Source: Haloferax mediterranei ATCC 33500
Lineage (GTDB): Archaea > Halobacteriota > Halobacteria > Halobacteriales > Haloferacaceae
Direction: 5' to 3'
NCBI RefSeq assembly: GCF_000306765.2
Contig: NC_017941.2
Location: 806,001 to 870,000 of the forward strand
Length of the DNA stretch: 64,000 nucleotides
The notes below the pieces were generated by a model, which did no database searches, was not told where the DNA came from, and saw nothing but the letters and a program-made list of their open reading frames with translations. Positions 35,240-44,656 of the stretch are shown here, in pieces; the first letter of the stretch is position 1, and every line of letters starts with the position of its first letter. The translations under genes were made by a program, and so were the position numbers.

Positions 35240-37795
35240 ATGACAAGCAACAAACAAATCCGCGCGGTCCTGCTCGCTGCGCTGATGGTATTCTCGGTTT
35301 TTGCCGGGTCCATCGCGTTCACGGGTACGGCTGCTGCGACTGTTACTGACGTTTCCGTTGGCAGTGACACCGTTGAAGCTGGTTCTTCAGCTTCTGTCTC
35401 GGTGTCTCTCACTGACGACGGCAGCTCGGGTGATTATACCGTTTGGCTCGACGACGGTGACGGCGTTTTCGAGTCCGGTGAAATCAATGAAACCGCCTCT
35501 TCGACCACCATCGACTTCGACCTCGCTGAAGCGGAGGCTGGTGACTACAATGTCTCCGCCTACCAGGGTTCCACCACGCCTGGTTCGACGGTCGCTGATG
35601 AGAACGTGTCTCTCACCGTCACGGCCTCCGAAGCACCGCAGGTCACCTCGGCGGTTCACTACGACGACGGTACGCCCGTGGTCGAAGTTGCCTTCGACGA
35701 GACGGTCACCGTCAACGACCTGAACGTCACGAAGGGCGACTCGAACCTGACGCAGAGCATCTCCAAGAACAAGGGTCAGCTCGTCGCCACGCTCTCGCAG
35801 GTCTACACGGACGACCTCGAAGTCGAATACGACGTGACGGACACCTCCGGTAACTCGGTCTCCGGCACGGAAGATGTCACCTTCGCGCCCGTTTACGTCG
35901 CCAACAACTCCAACAACACGGCGTACAAGGGCTCGAAAGTCGCAGTCCTCACCGACTCGACGGGCGTTTCCGTCGAAGTCGAGGGCACTAGCGACGACAA
36001 CAACTACCAGTTCGCTGGTTCCACTGGCGATCACAGCCAGGTCTTCATCTTCGACACCAACGGCAAGGAAATCGACTCCTACGACTTCAACATCGGTGGC
36101 AACGAGTCCGCCGCTGAAGTCGACGTCCGTGACCTCGGTCTCGATGTCTCCATTGACGACCTGAACATCACCACCGCCGACAGCCTCGAAGGTACGGCCT
36201 CGGCTCACGCCGGCGACCGCACCATCGACGTCGTCGCAATCGACAGCGACGGTGACGAGGTCGACGGTACGGAACAGACCATCACGCTCGACGGCCAGGG
36301 TGAAGCTGACTTCAACCTCAGCACGCTCGACGCTGACGACTACACGGTCGAAGTGACTGACGCCTACTCGGGCGTCTCTGTCGAGTCCGACACGGTCTCC
36401 GTCACGAAGGCCAAGGACTCCACGTCCGACTTCACGTCCACCGTGGTCAACGAACAGGTCGGCGACATCGCCGAACTCAACGTCACCCTCGAGGGTACTG
36501 ACACCGCCACCATCACGGTCGGCGACAACGACCTCGGTTACAGCGCGAACGTCACCGTCGAAGACGGTAACGACGACGGCGTTGTCACGCTCCTCTTCAA
36601 CACGTACGAACCGAAGAAGTCGTCCTCGTTCGACGTTGAAGACAGCGACGACGAATACACGGTCGACGACATCACGACGGAGATCCCAGAAGGCGATCTC
36701 CTCGACGCTGGTGACTACGGCCTCGAAGTCGCAACCGGCAGCGACGCCGACAACGTTGCGACGCTCGTCCTCGAAGACCGCAGCACGGACAGCCAGACGG
36801 TCTGGACGGCCCCAACGGGCGAAGACCTCTCTGACTCCGAAGCTGTCTACGAGGCAATCGAGAACGAGAACCTGACGGAATCTGACGCTGTCGCCAACGG
36901 CGACATCGTCGTCCACCAGATCAGCGCGACGGGTCTCGAAGGCGCCTTCGACGTGAAGGACTTCGACACGCTCAACGGTACCGAGTTCAACCTCACCGTC
37001 GAACAGACGAACCCCGGTCCGAACCGCGACCCGAAGGTCCTGGGCATCAACGGCTCCAGCGCCACGGTCATCGCTGACGGCGAGAACGACACGTACTTCA
37101 TCGTCTACGATCTGGACGACGTCTCTGCCTCGCGCACGGACAACTACGACGGCAACGCCGACCAGCTTACTGTTGAGGACGAGGACGCGTTCAACGCGAC
37201 GTTCCACGTCATCGCGGACGGCAACCTGACTGACTCCGACGACGGCGAGTCCACCTCTGCCGAATTCGAAGTCGTCAAGCCGGAACTCAACCTCGACAAG
37301 GACGAATTCAGCGTCCAGAATGCTGCCAACCAGAGCGTCTCGGGCACGGCATCTGTCTCCCCCGGTACGGCTCTCACGGTCCGCGTGAAGTCCGACGGTG
37401 ACACGCAGCCGCGCTTCCTCAAGACGTCTACGGCCTACGTCCAGGCTGACGGCTCGTTCTCCTCCGTGTTCGACTTCTCGGAGCAGAACCTGAACGACAC
37501 CTTCGAAGTGACCGTCTCCGTCGACAAGGGCGTCGCTGAAGATGCCACCGCTGACGGCATCGTCGGCGCTGTTGCAGAGACGACCACCGAAGAGAACACC
37601 ACGGAATCCACGGAAACGGCAACCGCGACTGAAGAGCCGACTACCGAGGAATCCACGGAAACGGCAACTGCGACCGAAGAGTCGACTGAGGAAGCCACCG
37701 AGGAAACCACCGAATCCAGCACGCCTGGCTTCGGTATCTCGGTTGCCCTCGTCGCACTCGTCGCCGCTGCGCTCCTCGCAGTCCGCCGCGACTAA
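35240..37795 (+). CDS. csg: S-layer glycoprotein with PGF-CTERM anchor
   Basis: An 851-residue secreted glycoprotein that forms the cell envelope lattice. The signal peptide is residues 1-34 (ends FTGTAAA). The mature part is Asp-rich and beta-rich, with about twenty Asn-X-Ser/Thr sequons for N-glycosylation. Residues about 775-828 form a Thr/Glu-rich stretch with repeated ESTETATATEE units, probably O-glycosylated. The C-terminus is the tripartite PGF-CTERM signal: PGFG at 829-832, a hydrophobic helix, and AVRRD. ArtA, encoded immediately downstream, should cleave here and attach an archaeal lipid. Confidence 0.95.
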   Translation: MTSNKQIRAVLLAALMVFSVFAGSIAFTGTAAATVTDVSVGSDTVEAGSSASVSVSLTDDGSSGDYTVWLDDGDGVFESGEINETASSTTIDFDLAEAEAGDYNVSAYQGSTTPGSTVADENVSLTVTASEAPQVTSAVHYDDGTPVVEVAFDETVTVNDLNVTKGDSNLTQSISKNKGQLVATLSQVYTDDLEVEYDVTDTSGNSVSGTEDVTFAPVYVANNSNNTAYKGSKVAVLTDSTGVSVEVEGTSDDNNYQFAGSTGDHSQVFIFDTNGKEIDSYDFNIGGNESAAEVDVRDLGLDVSIDDLNITTADSLEGTASAHAGDRTIDVVAIDSDGDEVDGTEQTITLDGQGEADFNLSTLDADDYTVEVTDAYSGVSVESDTVSVTKAKDSTSDFTSTVVNEQVGDIAELNVTLEGTDTATITVGDNDLGYSANVTVEDGNDDGVVTLLFNTYEPKKSSSFDVEDSDDEYTVDDITTEIPEGDLLDAGDYGLEVATGSDADNVATLVLEDRSTDSQTVWTAPTGEDLSDSEAVYEAIENENLTESDAVANGDIVVHQISATGLEGAFDVKDFDTLNGTEFNLTVEQTNPGPNRDPKVLGINGSSATVIADGENDTYFIVYDLDDVSASRTDNYDGNADQLTVEDEDAFNATFHVIADGNLTDSDDGESTSAEFEVVKPELNLDKDEFSVQNAANQSVSGTASVSPGTALTVRVKSDGDTQPRFLKTSTAYVQADGSFSSVFDFSEQNLNDTFEVTVSVDKGVAEDATADGIVGAVAETTTEENTTESTETATATEEPTTEESTETATATEESTEEATEETTESSTPGFGISVALVALVAAALLAVRRD

Positions 37796-37811
37796 ACACC
37801 GTTAACTAACT

Positions 37812-37846
37812 ACCGGGTTCTACCCGGTCCCCTCAACTTTCTTTAT
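37812..37846 (+). terminator. Hairpin and T-rich tail after the S-layer gene
   Basis: A perfect seven-base-pair stem ACCGGGT-TCT-ACCCGGT (37812-37828) begins 17 bp after the stop codon and is followed by the T-rich CAACTTTCTTTATTT. This is a good candidate terminator for a very highly expressed transcript and implies that artA has its own promoter. Confidence 0.65.
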
Positions 37847-38044
37847 TTAGTGCTGGAGTGCTGAGCGGCAGCCACGACTGTTCGTCACGTGTTCGCGCTG
37901 CTCACTCGTCTCACGTCAACGCGAGTTCCCCCTGTATTACGACAGTACAGTCACTCACACTGATATTCTGGCGTCACGAACGGTCTCGCATATTTGACGC
38001 ACGGAACGACAAGGGATTTATTGGGTCCACGTGTTCCCACACGT

Positions 38045-38977
38045 ATGCCCGGACTACTCTCTGATATTCTCGCGTGGGTAGTCATCGCCACCTTCGTTGC
38101 CGGCGCGGTTGCCAGCGGACGCAACCGTGAACTCGGTCGTCGGGTGATGACCGTAGCGTGGGTACTCTTTGCTGTCTTCTGGCTCCAACTCATTCCCCAC
38201 TTCACGCTCGTACACAAGAGCTACATCGAGGGCCTGCTGACAATTGCGGCCGTCCCGGCGTGTCTCTACGCAGGGTGGCTTCTCTACAGCGGACGCGACA
38301 CCCTCTTTGTCCTCTCCCGAGCAGTCGCAGCAATGGGTGTCGTTTACCTCCCCTTCGAGACGATTCCTGCACTCACGCTCTTCGGAACGACGATTCCCGC
38401 ACCACGTGGTATCCTGATGGAGACCGTCGCGGCACAGACGAACTTCCTCATCGAATTACTCGGCTACTCACCGCAGATGATTCCCGGCGACCAGGGGTAT
38501 CTAAATACGTTCCTGTGGATGCAGGGTTCACACCGCATCGAGATATCCGTCGTCCTCGCGTGTACTGGGCTCGGAAGTATCGCCATCTTTGCGGGTCTCA
38601 TCGCGGCCGTCGATGCCCCGATTCGACGCAAGGTCCGAGGGCTCGCAATCGCCGTTCCGATTATTTACGCATTAAACCTGCTCCGAACGACGTTTATTAC
38701 CATCTCGGTCGGCAAACAGTACTTCCAGCTGTTCGTCGATGAGATTCTCTTCCTGTTCGGGTCGTCGGACCCGTACATGGTGTCGTTCTTCATCTCCGAC
38801 CGCATCATCAGTCAGGTACTGGCAGTAGTCGCACTCGTCGGTATCACGTACTTAGTCGTCCGAGAGGTGCCGGAGCTCCTCACCATCATCGAAGACGTAC
38901 TGTACATGGTCACTGGCGAAGAGTACGACCTCCAAAGCGAACTGGGCCTCGACGCGCCGAACAACCGTCGAGCATAA
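38045..38977 (+). CDS. artA: Archaeosortase A
   Basis: A 310-residue integral membrane transpeptidase-like enzyme that processes PGF-CTERM proteins and enables their lipid anchoring. Eight or so hydrophobic helices are present. The catalytic Cys is C173 in VLACTGLGS, with R214 in NLLRTTF and R253 in ISDRIIS, exactly matching the numbering I recall for the characterised H. volcanii enzyme. The ATG at 38045 is chosen over an upstream in-frame start (37994) for this reason. Its principal substrate, the S-layer glycoprotein, is the gene directly upstream. Confidence 0.95.
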   Translation: MPGLLSDILAWVVIATFVAGAVASGRNRELGRRVMTVAWVLFAVFWLQLIPHFTLVHKSYIEGLLTIAAVPACLYAGWLLYSGRDTLFVLSRAVAAMGVVYLPFETIPALTLFGTTIPAPRGILMETVAAQTNFLIELLGYSPQMIPGDQGYLNTFLWMQGSHRIEISVVLACTGLGSIAIFAGLIAAVDAPIRRKVRGLAIAVPIIYALNLLRTTFITISVGKQYFQLFVDEILFLFGSSDPYMVSFFISDRIISQVLAVVALVGITYLVVREVPELLTIIEDVLYMVTGEEYDLQSELGLDAPNNRRA

Positions 38978-39015
38978 CCGTTTCAAGGCCTACGCAGCTG
39001 TTTTCGACTGGCCTC

Positions 39016-39822
39016 TCACTCGTAGTCAAACAGTGATTCGGGAGCACCGCCAAGGGAAGTCAGTGCATCGGCTTCGACATGGTGGACCTCGCCGGGGATG
39101 ATAAGCATGTGCAGCGGGTCGCCGAACTCTCGCTCAGCAAGTTCGGACAGGCGGTCGGCAGCAACGACGGGGTTCGGACACCCTGCCCGACAGACTGCGA
39201 CACCAAGTGCATCGCCGTCCCAGTGTTCCGCGAACAGTTCGGCCGCGTAGTCAGCAGACATGTACTCGTCACCCTCGACTTCGACGCCGCGGCGACCCTC
39301 CCAGTCGACTTTGATGTCCAGGTAGACCAGCGTGTGGAGGCCTCGCTCGCGGTTCGCTTCGAGTGAATCGACGACGCTTTTCGGAACCGGGTCGCCACCG
39401 TGGACATACGGGAATGGGAGCGTGACGGCCTTGCCGAATCGGTAGTTTTGCAGACCGGTTAACCCACTCGCGGCGGACTGCGCAGTCACGCCGTGGACGA
39501 GGTGTGTCTCGATGCCGCGTTCTTCGGCACGCAGTCGAAGGTCGACGTGTGTCGTCGAAATCATTGTGTCTCCGGCGGTGAGGAACACGACGTGTTCGTC
39601 CTCCGCGGCGTCGAGAATCTCTTCAGGGTCCTGTTCGACACCTGCACGGTCGCGAACTTCGATATCGATGTCGTGGTAGGTTTCGAGGTCTTCGACGGTC
39701 GCACCGACGAGGTGACTCGTGTAGAACTCCGCGAATGCACGGTCGGCGTCAGCGAGGGCTTCTCGTCCCTCGACCGTAACCGAACGTTCGTCGTACAGAC
39801 CGAGACCGATGAAGGTGAGCAT
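39016..39822 (-). CDS. dphB: Diphthine synthase
   Basis: A 268-residue SAM-dependent methyltransferase (Dph5) that methylates the modified His of elongation factor 2 during diphthamide synthesis. It belongs to the tetrapyrrole-methylase fold: N-terminal MLTFIGLGLYDERSVT, FLTAGDTMISTTHVDL and VHGVTAQSAASGLTGLQNYRFG. Length matches archaeal DphB (about 260). Convergent with artA. No other diphthamide gene is nearby, which is normal in haloarchaea. Confidence 0.94.
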   Translation of the reverse strand: MLTFIGLGLYDERSVTVEGREALADADRAFAEFYTSHLVGATVEDLETYHDIDIEVRDRAGVEQDPEEILDAAEDEHVVFLTAGDTMISTTHVDLRLRAEERGIETHLVHGVTAQSAASGLTGLQNYRFGKAVTLPFPYVHGGDPVPKSVVDSLEANRERGLHTLVYLDIKVDWEGRRGVEVEGDEYMSADYAAELFAEHWDGDALGVAVCRAGCPNPVVAADRLSELAEREFGDPLHMLIIPGEVHHVEADALTSLGGAPESLFDYE

Positions 39823-39972
39823 GCCTGTGCTCTGTCGTGGGCGGTCATAAGCGGCGTGACCTTCCGTCGAGGGAAGAAGCCGAACGATATTGCCGTGCGT
39901 CGACGAGTGAGAGCTGTTGCGAAGTGAACGGACCCGACGGGATTATCTCGCGTGCTGTGTTCTGCTCAGACA

Positions 39973-40173
39973 ATGGCGGACCACCGAGCGACAGTCACCT
40001 GTCCTACCTGCGGACTCGAAGAGGCGTTCTCGAAACTCGCAACGGCCCGCGTTCGAATCGAAGAACACCGCGAGGAAACGGGACACGACCCCATCTGGGA
40101 GTTGGATCGAGTCGCTCCGGGTGTCGAGAGGATGGGAGCGGAAGCAGGAGTATGTGGGGTTTCTGACCGGTAA
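39973..40173 (+). CDS. Small zinc-finger protein
   Basis: About 66 residues from the ATG at 39973: MADHRATVTCPTCGLEEAFS, then a helical AHVRIEEHREETGHDP-like stretch and a C-terminal cysteine. One CPxCG knuckle and a later EEHREETGH His pair could form a C2H2-type site resembling a single finger. The upstream in-frame start at 39952 is less likely. Function unknown; such proteins are numerous in haloarchaea. Confidence 0.68.
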   Translation: MADHRATVTCPTCGLEEAFSKLATARVRIEEHREETGHDPIWELDRVAPGVERMGAEAGVCGVSDR

Positions 40174-40236
40174 GAAAACTCCTTGTGGGATGTTTGCATG
40201 TCTCAAAGTTATTAGAAAGGAAACCAATCACATTGT

Positions 40237-40431
40237 ATGACTATCACAGTCTGGCGTGACGGCCCAAATGGCCACAAAAAAGAAGTCGTCGAAGACCCGG
40301 ACAACCTCAAATATTCCGCGGAACACGGGGCATGGTTGGTTGCACAGGACCCGTGGGGATTGCTTTTGATTCCCTCCGAGAAGGTCATCAAAATTGTTGC
40401 CGATGACAGAGAGGAATTGGAGGTTTGGTGA
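40237..40431 (+). CDS. Small hypothetical protein
   Basis: A 64-residue protein, MTITVWRDGPNGHKKEVVED onward, with alternating charged and hydrophobic residues and a C-terminal EELEVW. It has no Cys, signal peptide or membrane helix. The AT-rich upstream sequence gives it a plausible promoter. I do not recognise the family. It marks the right end of the GC-rich core region. Confidence 0.5.
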   Translation: MTITVWRDGPNGHKKEVVEDPDNLKYSAEHGAWLVAQDPWGLLLIPSEKVIKIVADDREELEVW

Positions 40432-40728
40432 GGGTTCAAGGGAGTCGTATAACTCTTCACATACCTCGTTCTTCGGTAGGTCACAAACTCCAGCATAAAG
40501 TGTACACAAATCTTATAAAGGGCATGAAAATAAACACATGTCCACAGTATCTGGAGAATCCTTGTCTTCGGTCAGGCATTTACTAACTATTTATACATTC
40601 TAATTTGTTATATGGGTCACACTAATCACTGTATCCCAACAACATGTATATGGACTTCAGAGCGGAATCGACCTGCGGCACGAACAACGTACTGCTGGGG
40701 AACCGCTCACGAAATCCGAGAGACCACT

Positions 40729-41127
40729 ATGGTGTCAAACCAAACACGGCAAGAGATCGAAGAGGAACTCGGGCAGATACCAAGTTGGATAGAGAACCTC
40801 GCAGAGCCAGCTAGCGACCACAGTTGGGGAGTCGTTCGGGATCTCGAATTTGGGGAGACCGAACTGTCCGCACGGGAGAAAGCGCTTATCGGTGTTGGTG
40901 TAGCGGCCGCTATCAAGTGCCCCTACTGCACCCACTTCCACAAAGAAGACGCACGGATGGAGGACGTCACAGAGGACGAACTCACAGAGGCTGTCAACCT
41001 CGCTAGCAATACACAGTACTTCTCGACCATTCTCCACGGAAATGAAGTTGACATAGACGACTTTGTCAACGAAACAACTGAGATGGTCGAGTACATCAAA
41101 GAGCAAGAGGCAACAGCAGACGACTGA
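40729..41127 (+). CDS. Carboxymuconolactone decarboxylase/AhpD-like protein
   Basis: A 132-residue protein from the ATG at 40729 (MVSNQTRQEIEEEL). The AhpD-fold core has LSAREKALIGVGVAAAIKCPYCTHFHKEDA, with the CxxC redox pair and downstream His typical of this all-helical family. A peroxidase-reductant or thiol-reductase role is likely. The open frame extends upstream to 40612 without conservation. Preceding 297 bp (40432-40728) contain no other gene. Confidence 0.85.
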   Translation: MVSNQTRQEIEEELGQIPSWIENLAEPASDHSWGVVRDLEFGETELSAREKALIGVGVAAAIKCPYCTHFHKEDARMEDVTEDELTEAVNLASNTQYFSTILHGNEVDIDDFVNETTEMVEYIKEQEATADD

Positions 41128-41287
41128 ACCAACCGATCCAACTCGGTCGGTTTTACCTGTAACCTCATTCGGGTCTGCAGAGCCAATTCCGTCTCTCCAA
41201 GTAAGCATGCGCCATTCGAATTATTCTATGACGCTCTCGAGGGTCGGCTATATTTGGCAGGTCGTCTTGAGTCGTGGGTATCTGGGA

Positions 41288-41356
41288 TTGACACGGCATG
41301 TTAACCGTGGATAGTAGGTGCGAAAATATTGGGAGGGCGGTGTCCGGATTGGCCGA
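41288..41356 (+). repeat. Dispersed repeat, copy A
   Basis: A 69-bp sequence beginning TTGACACGGCATGTTAACCG and ending TGTCCGGATTGGCCGA. Near-identical copies occur at 43223-43291 and, more diverged, at 55640-55708. It lies in a 370-bp gene-free gap before a lipoprotein gene. The TGTCCG doublet also recurs upstream of the Orc1/Cdc6 gene. The rest of the gap shows nothing recognisable. Confidence 0.75.
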
Positions 41357-41497
41357 AGTCAATCCAAAATTCGAAATTGTGTGATACGAACATGGGACGT
41401 CTTTTCGGACCTATTGCTAGTACAGGACGATTGAAGTTATCAATTTAGATATTTTCTCCACAGATTCAAGACACTGCTCCGATATTTGGGATTATCA

Positions 41498-43114
41498 ATG
41501 CAAGCGGACGCAGACACTCGACGACTCGCGGTCGCCTTTTCTACTCTCCTGATACTCGCACCCCTTGCGGGTTGCGGGGCGGCACTCGACGCGACAGGCT
41601 TGGGTAGCGGTCCAACCGTATCCGACCTTCGGCTTGGAGAGTATGAGGATCAGCCGCTCTTGATGTTCAACTACACCGTAGACGACTATTCAGACGCTCT
41701 CCTTGAAGGACCGTCCGGCCAAGTGATCCAAAAGACGACGCTGGAACCGGATCAAGAAGTGGCGGCGTTCAGTCTCGTTGACCCCCGTCCGGGAAATTAC
41801 ACAATTATCCTCCAGCAGGGTGGTGAGACAAAGTCGACAGAGACTGCCTCCTACGAAGGTGCGTCACCCACAATCACGACTACGGAAGCAGCTTGGTCAG
41901 GGAACACACTTCAGCGAGTCAATGTGACGGTGAACAACAACGGTGATTTCCCCGTGCAGATCTCTGAGGCGGTCGTCAACGCTCGAGACTCGGAAATGCA
42001 GTCAAGCCCGTATGTATGGGTCATGCCCGGTGAGACGGAGTCATTCTCGATCACTCCGTCCTACGGAAAAGTCTCGATCCACTCAGTCGGTGAGGTCCGC
42101 GGTTCGGTCGCGGTCACTACATCCGCAGATGAACTCACCAGTTCGTTCACGAAGACGTTTGAGGGACCCGACTTGGCAATCACGAACGTCGAACCCGTTT
42201 GGGATGGTGGATCGCTAGAATCGACATGGGTAACCGTCGAAAACCAAGGCGACCTCACGGCCTCAGCCTGGGCGGGTATCCAGCGTGGTGACGAAGTACT
42301 TGCCTCGACGTACAACGAGTCTATTTCACCCGGTCAGAGCGTCCAGTACGAGATTACGCATTACAGCGGAACGATCTACGAACCAGAGACGTCGGGAGAA
42401 ATTCAACTTCAGGCGATTGCGAACTCTCCATCTGGGTTCACGACCCAAGAGTTCACTCGTAAAATCTCCTCAGCAAGTCTCAGTATCGATTCGTTCACTC
42501 CCGTGTGGGAGAATGGGCGGCTCACTATTGCGACATTCACCCTGTCGAACAACGGTGATGTTGCCACCGACTTCTCTGCAAGCCTGATGGTCAACGGTCA
42601 TGAAGTGAAGGAAAGTCAGACTATCCAATCGCTCGCTGGCGATGCGACCGAAGAGTACGAGATTGTGGACGATGGCTGGGGTGCTGGCTCCGCGTTGTTC
42701 ATCAGCAATGGCGGCGAGGAGACGGTAAAACTCGAACTAACTAGTGCTGGAAATTCTGTCACGGCGAGCAGTAGTCAAGAGTTCGACGGCCCGAGTGCTC
42801 AAATCAATAGTGTGGACACGACCGTGTTCGGGAACTATAACAGCGATACCTCGGAACTCTCTGGCCTGACCCTTGACGTTCAGAATACTGGGGATTCGGT
42901 GCTGGTGTACGATTCGGTTCGGTATGAGATCGACGGCGTGAGTTCGACCGAATCACTCTCGTTCGAATCACAAATCAAACCGGGAGCAAGCACGACTGAA
43001 TATCTCCATCCGGATCTCACGGTTACATCAGGGGACCGCCAACTCACAATCAAATTCATCCAAGATGGTGAAGTCGTCGATACCGAAACGGTGGCAGTAA
43101 CAATCTCAGAGTAA
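41498..43114 (+). CDS. Lipoprotein with repeated beta-sandwich domains
   Basis: A 538-residue exported protein. The N-terminus has a signal peptide with a lipobox (LAPLAGCGA), so it is probably lipid-anchored at Cys28 or near it. The body consists of about four repeats of roughly 100 residues, each with a pattern W(S/D)GG(S/T)L..(V/W)...V.N.GD followed by GE...I, resembling CARDB/Ig-like adhesion domains. No catalytic motif is visible. The ATG at 41498 is preferred over the TTG four codons upstream. Surface adhesion or scaffold role is inferred. Confidence 0.72.
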   Translation: MQADADTRRLAVAFSTLLILAPLAGCGAALDATGLGSGPTVSDLRLGEYEDQPLLMFNYTVDDYSDALLEGPSGQVIQKTTLEPDQEVAAFSLVDPRPGNYTIILQQGGETKSTETASYEGASPTITTTEAAWSGNTLQRVNVTVNNNGDFPVQISEAVVNARDSEMQSSPYVWVMPGETESFSITPSYGKVSIHSVGEVRGSVAVTTSADELTSSFTKTFEGPDLAITNVEPVWDGGSLESTWVTVENQGDLTASAWAGIQRGDEVLASTYNESISPGQSVQYEITHYSGTIYEPETSGEIQLQAIANSPSGFTTQEFTRKISSASLSIDSFTPVWENGRLTIATFTLSNNGDVATDFSASLMVNGHEVKESQTIQSLAGDATEEYEIVDDGWGAGSALFISNGGEETVKLELTSAGNSVTASSSQEFDGPSAQINSVDTTVFGNYNSDTSELSGLTLDVQNTGDSVLVYDSVRYEIDGVSSTESLSFESQIKPGASTTEYLHPDLTVTSGDRQLTIKFIQDGEVVDTETVAVTISE

Positions 43115-43151
43115 ACGTTCTCAAGGACTCGCTGTTGTCGTCACCTCGTTT

Positions 43152-43193
43152 TTCGACGCCTCGACATTGGACCTCGACGACGACGGCGAATGA
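43152..43193 (+). pseudogene. 3' tail of a PhiH1-repressor-like winged-helix gene
   Basis: Only the last 13 codons remain, FDASTLDLDDDGE then stop, clearly matching the tail LDASTLEPAEDE of the copy at 45100-45364. It is followed after 30 bp by dispersed repeat copy B, the same order as at 55352-55708, so gene tail and repeat appear to have travelled together. Confidence 0.6.
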
Positions 43194-43222
43194 CTGTCGT
43201 TTCTGGTGGTTGGCAGCGGCAG

Positions 43223-43347
43223 TTGACACGGCATGTTAGCCGTGGATAGTGGATGCGAAAAGATTGGGGGGGGGTGTCCGGATTGGCCGGACAGGAATTT
43301 CCGTCGACCCCCCGGGGGTTTGAGGGGTATTAGGGGGTCGACGGAAA
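43223..43347 (+). repeat. Dispersed repeat, copy B, with a perfect 15-bp inverted repeat
   Basis: Bases 43223-43291 match copy A almost base for base. Immediately after lies TTTCCGTCGACCCCC (43298-43312), which pairs perfectly with GGGGGTCGACGGAAA (43333-43347) around a 20-nt G-rich loop. Copy C at 55640 also continues into TTTCCGTCGAC, so the hairpin arm is part of the element. Confidence 0.8.
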
Positions 43348-43399
43348 CACTTGAGTGAGATGCGACAGTACTAGCTCTATAGCGGCCAGATTGGCCATG

Positions 43400-43496
43400 G
43401 TTACAGACGGACCCTCGTTGGGTTGAAGCGGACGATGCGCAGCGAGTAATCGCCGCCTTCCCGACGGTTACAGACGGACCCTAGTTGGGTTGAAGT
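43400..43496 (+). CRISPR. Orphan CRISPR unit: two repeats and one spacer
   Basis: Two 30-nt repeats (43400-43429 and 43467-43496) beginning GTTACAGACGGACCCT and ending GTTGGGTTGAAG, differing at two positions, flank a unique 37-nt spacer (43430-43466). The repeat is the haloarchaeal GTTACAGACGAACCC...GGGTTGAAG type used by Haloferax subtype I-B systems. No cas gene or leader is visible in the window, so this looks like a relict. Confidence 0.78.
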
Positions 43497-43774
43497 GGGG
43501 TGAGAGGGGGGTTGTTCGCTTCTCAAACTTCCTTAACTAGACAGTGACACTGACTAGTAGAGTCTGCTAAACCCACAGATAATTGGGAAATGTGAGATTC
43601 GAATAACCACGACTTAAACTGTTCTGAGTTGAGTAATCAAGAATAAATATCCACAATTTGACTAAAATAATTCACGACTGATTAAACGTTCTAATAAGCT
43701 AAGATCAGTCCAATCGTCTCTTGATGAAGATGTCAACCGTTAATGTAAAGTATATACTGTGTATTGTTTTCTGT

Positions 43775-44563
43775 GTGGATCGAAGAAAATTCCTAGCGAC
43801 GACGGGTAGCACAGTAGCAGCCATGGGATTCGTATCTGGTGTAGGAAGTGCAGCAAGACAACCAACGGACACCGATCATGTGCTTAAAGAAGCAGAGGAA
43901 CTGTTCGCGGAATGTAAGGTCGACAAGGCAGTCAGTGCGATTGAGCAGGGAGGAGGGACTGTCTATACTACCCGAAGCGAGCTCAGCAAATCCGACTATA
44001 ATCAAAGCGAGGCTAATGAAAATGAAGTTGGAACCAGGGATGCTTCATACCCAGAAAGCGACTCTGAATTCCGACTAGATTATTGGACTACATCATCTCA
44101 GATAGGGGCAACCCTCAGTATGCACTTTGGCGAAGTAGTCTCGACAGCATACGGGGCAACCAAAGCTGAGGACGCAATGGGAATTACATTCAATGGTGAT
44201 GCGTATAACCTAGACAAAGCACCCGAACTCAGTGTGAGTCCACATGCAAAAGAAGACTATGACTGGTCTATCAGGGCCTCAGATTACAACCCAGGCAAAG
44301 CGGGTGTGGCCGCAAGAGTCGACACGTCTTGGGAGAAACGAGAGTACCCAAAAGATGTAACCGTGGTGATGGTTATATACCTCGAAAGTACAGCCAGTTC
44401 AAAACCACCTGTATTCGGAGAATACAAGCATAATAACGCATTGACGGACGGTGGTCTCAAATCAATTAGCCTTGTCCCCCCCAATGGGGGAATCGGTGTT
44501 GAACTCGCGACATCTGCATCAACTGTCTGGACCCAGTCTGGTTTTGCTGGGAAAGACGCTTAG
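43775..44563 (+). CDS. Tat-type secreted protein, unknown
   Basis: About 262 residues from GTG 43775: DRRKFLATTGSTVAAMGFVS is a twin-arginine signal ending near GSA. The upstream in-frame ATG at 43721 would bury the signal behind 18 residues. The mature protein is hydrophilic then beta-rich (SQIGATLSMHFGEVVSTAYG, VTVVMVIYLESTA), with no Cys and no known motif. Base composition is AT-richer than the core genes, suggesting acquisition. A 57-residue two-TM gene follows 93 bp downstream. A secreted toxin/halocin with immunity partner is one possibility, not shown. Confidence 0.68.
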   Translation: MDRRKFLATTGSTVAAMGFVSGVGSAARQPTDTDHVLKEAEELFAECKVDKAVSAIEQGGGTVYTTRSELSKSDYNQSEANENEVGTRDASYPESDSEFRLDYWTTSSQIGATLSMHFGEVVSTAYGATKAEDAMGITFNGDAYNLDKAPELSVSPHAKEDYDWSIRASDYNPGKAGVAARVDTSWEKREYPKDVTVVMVIYLESTASSKPPVFGEYKHNNALTDGGLKSISLVPPNGGIGVELATSASTVWTQSGFAGKDA

Positions 44564-44656
44564 CAACTCAACCACTCACGCTAACCACCCCATATTAAGT
44601 ACAATCTAGAGACAATAACCGAGATAATTTACCTCGTGAATTAGAATAGTATCATA

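Noticed and set aside
35387-37207. 606-codon minus-strand frame through the S-layer gene
   Set aside because: Long antisense frame created by GC-rich codon bias; all family evidence supports the plus-strand glycoprotein.
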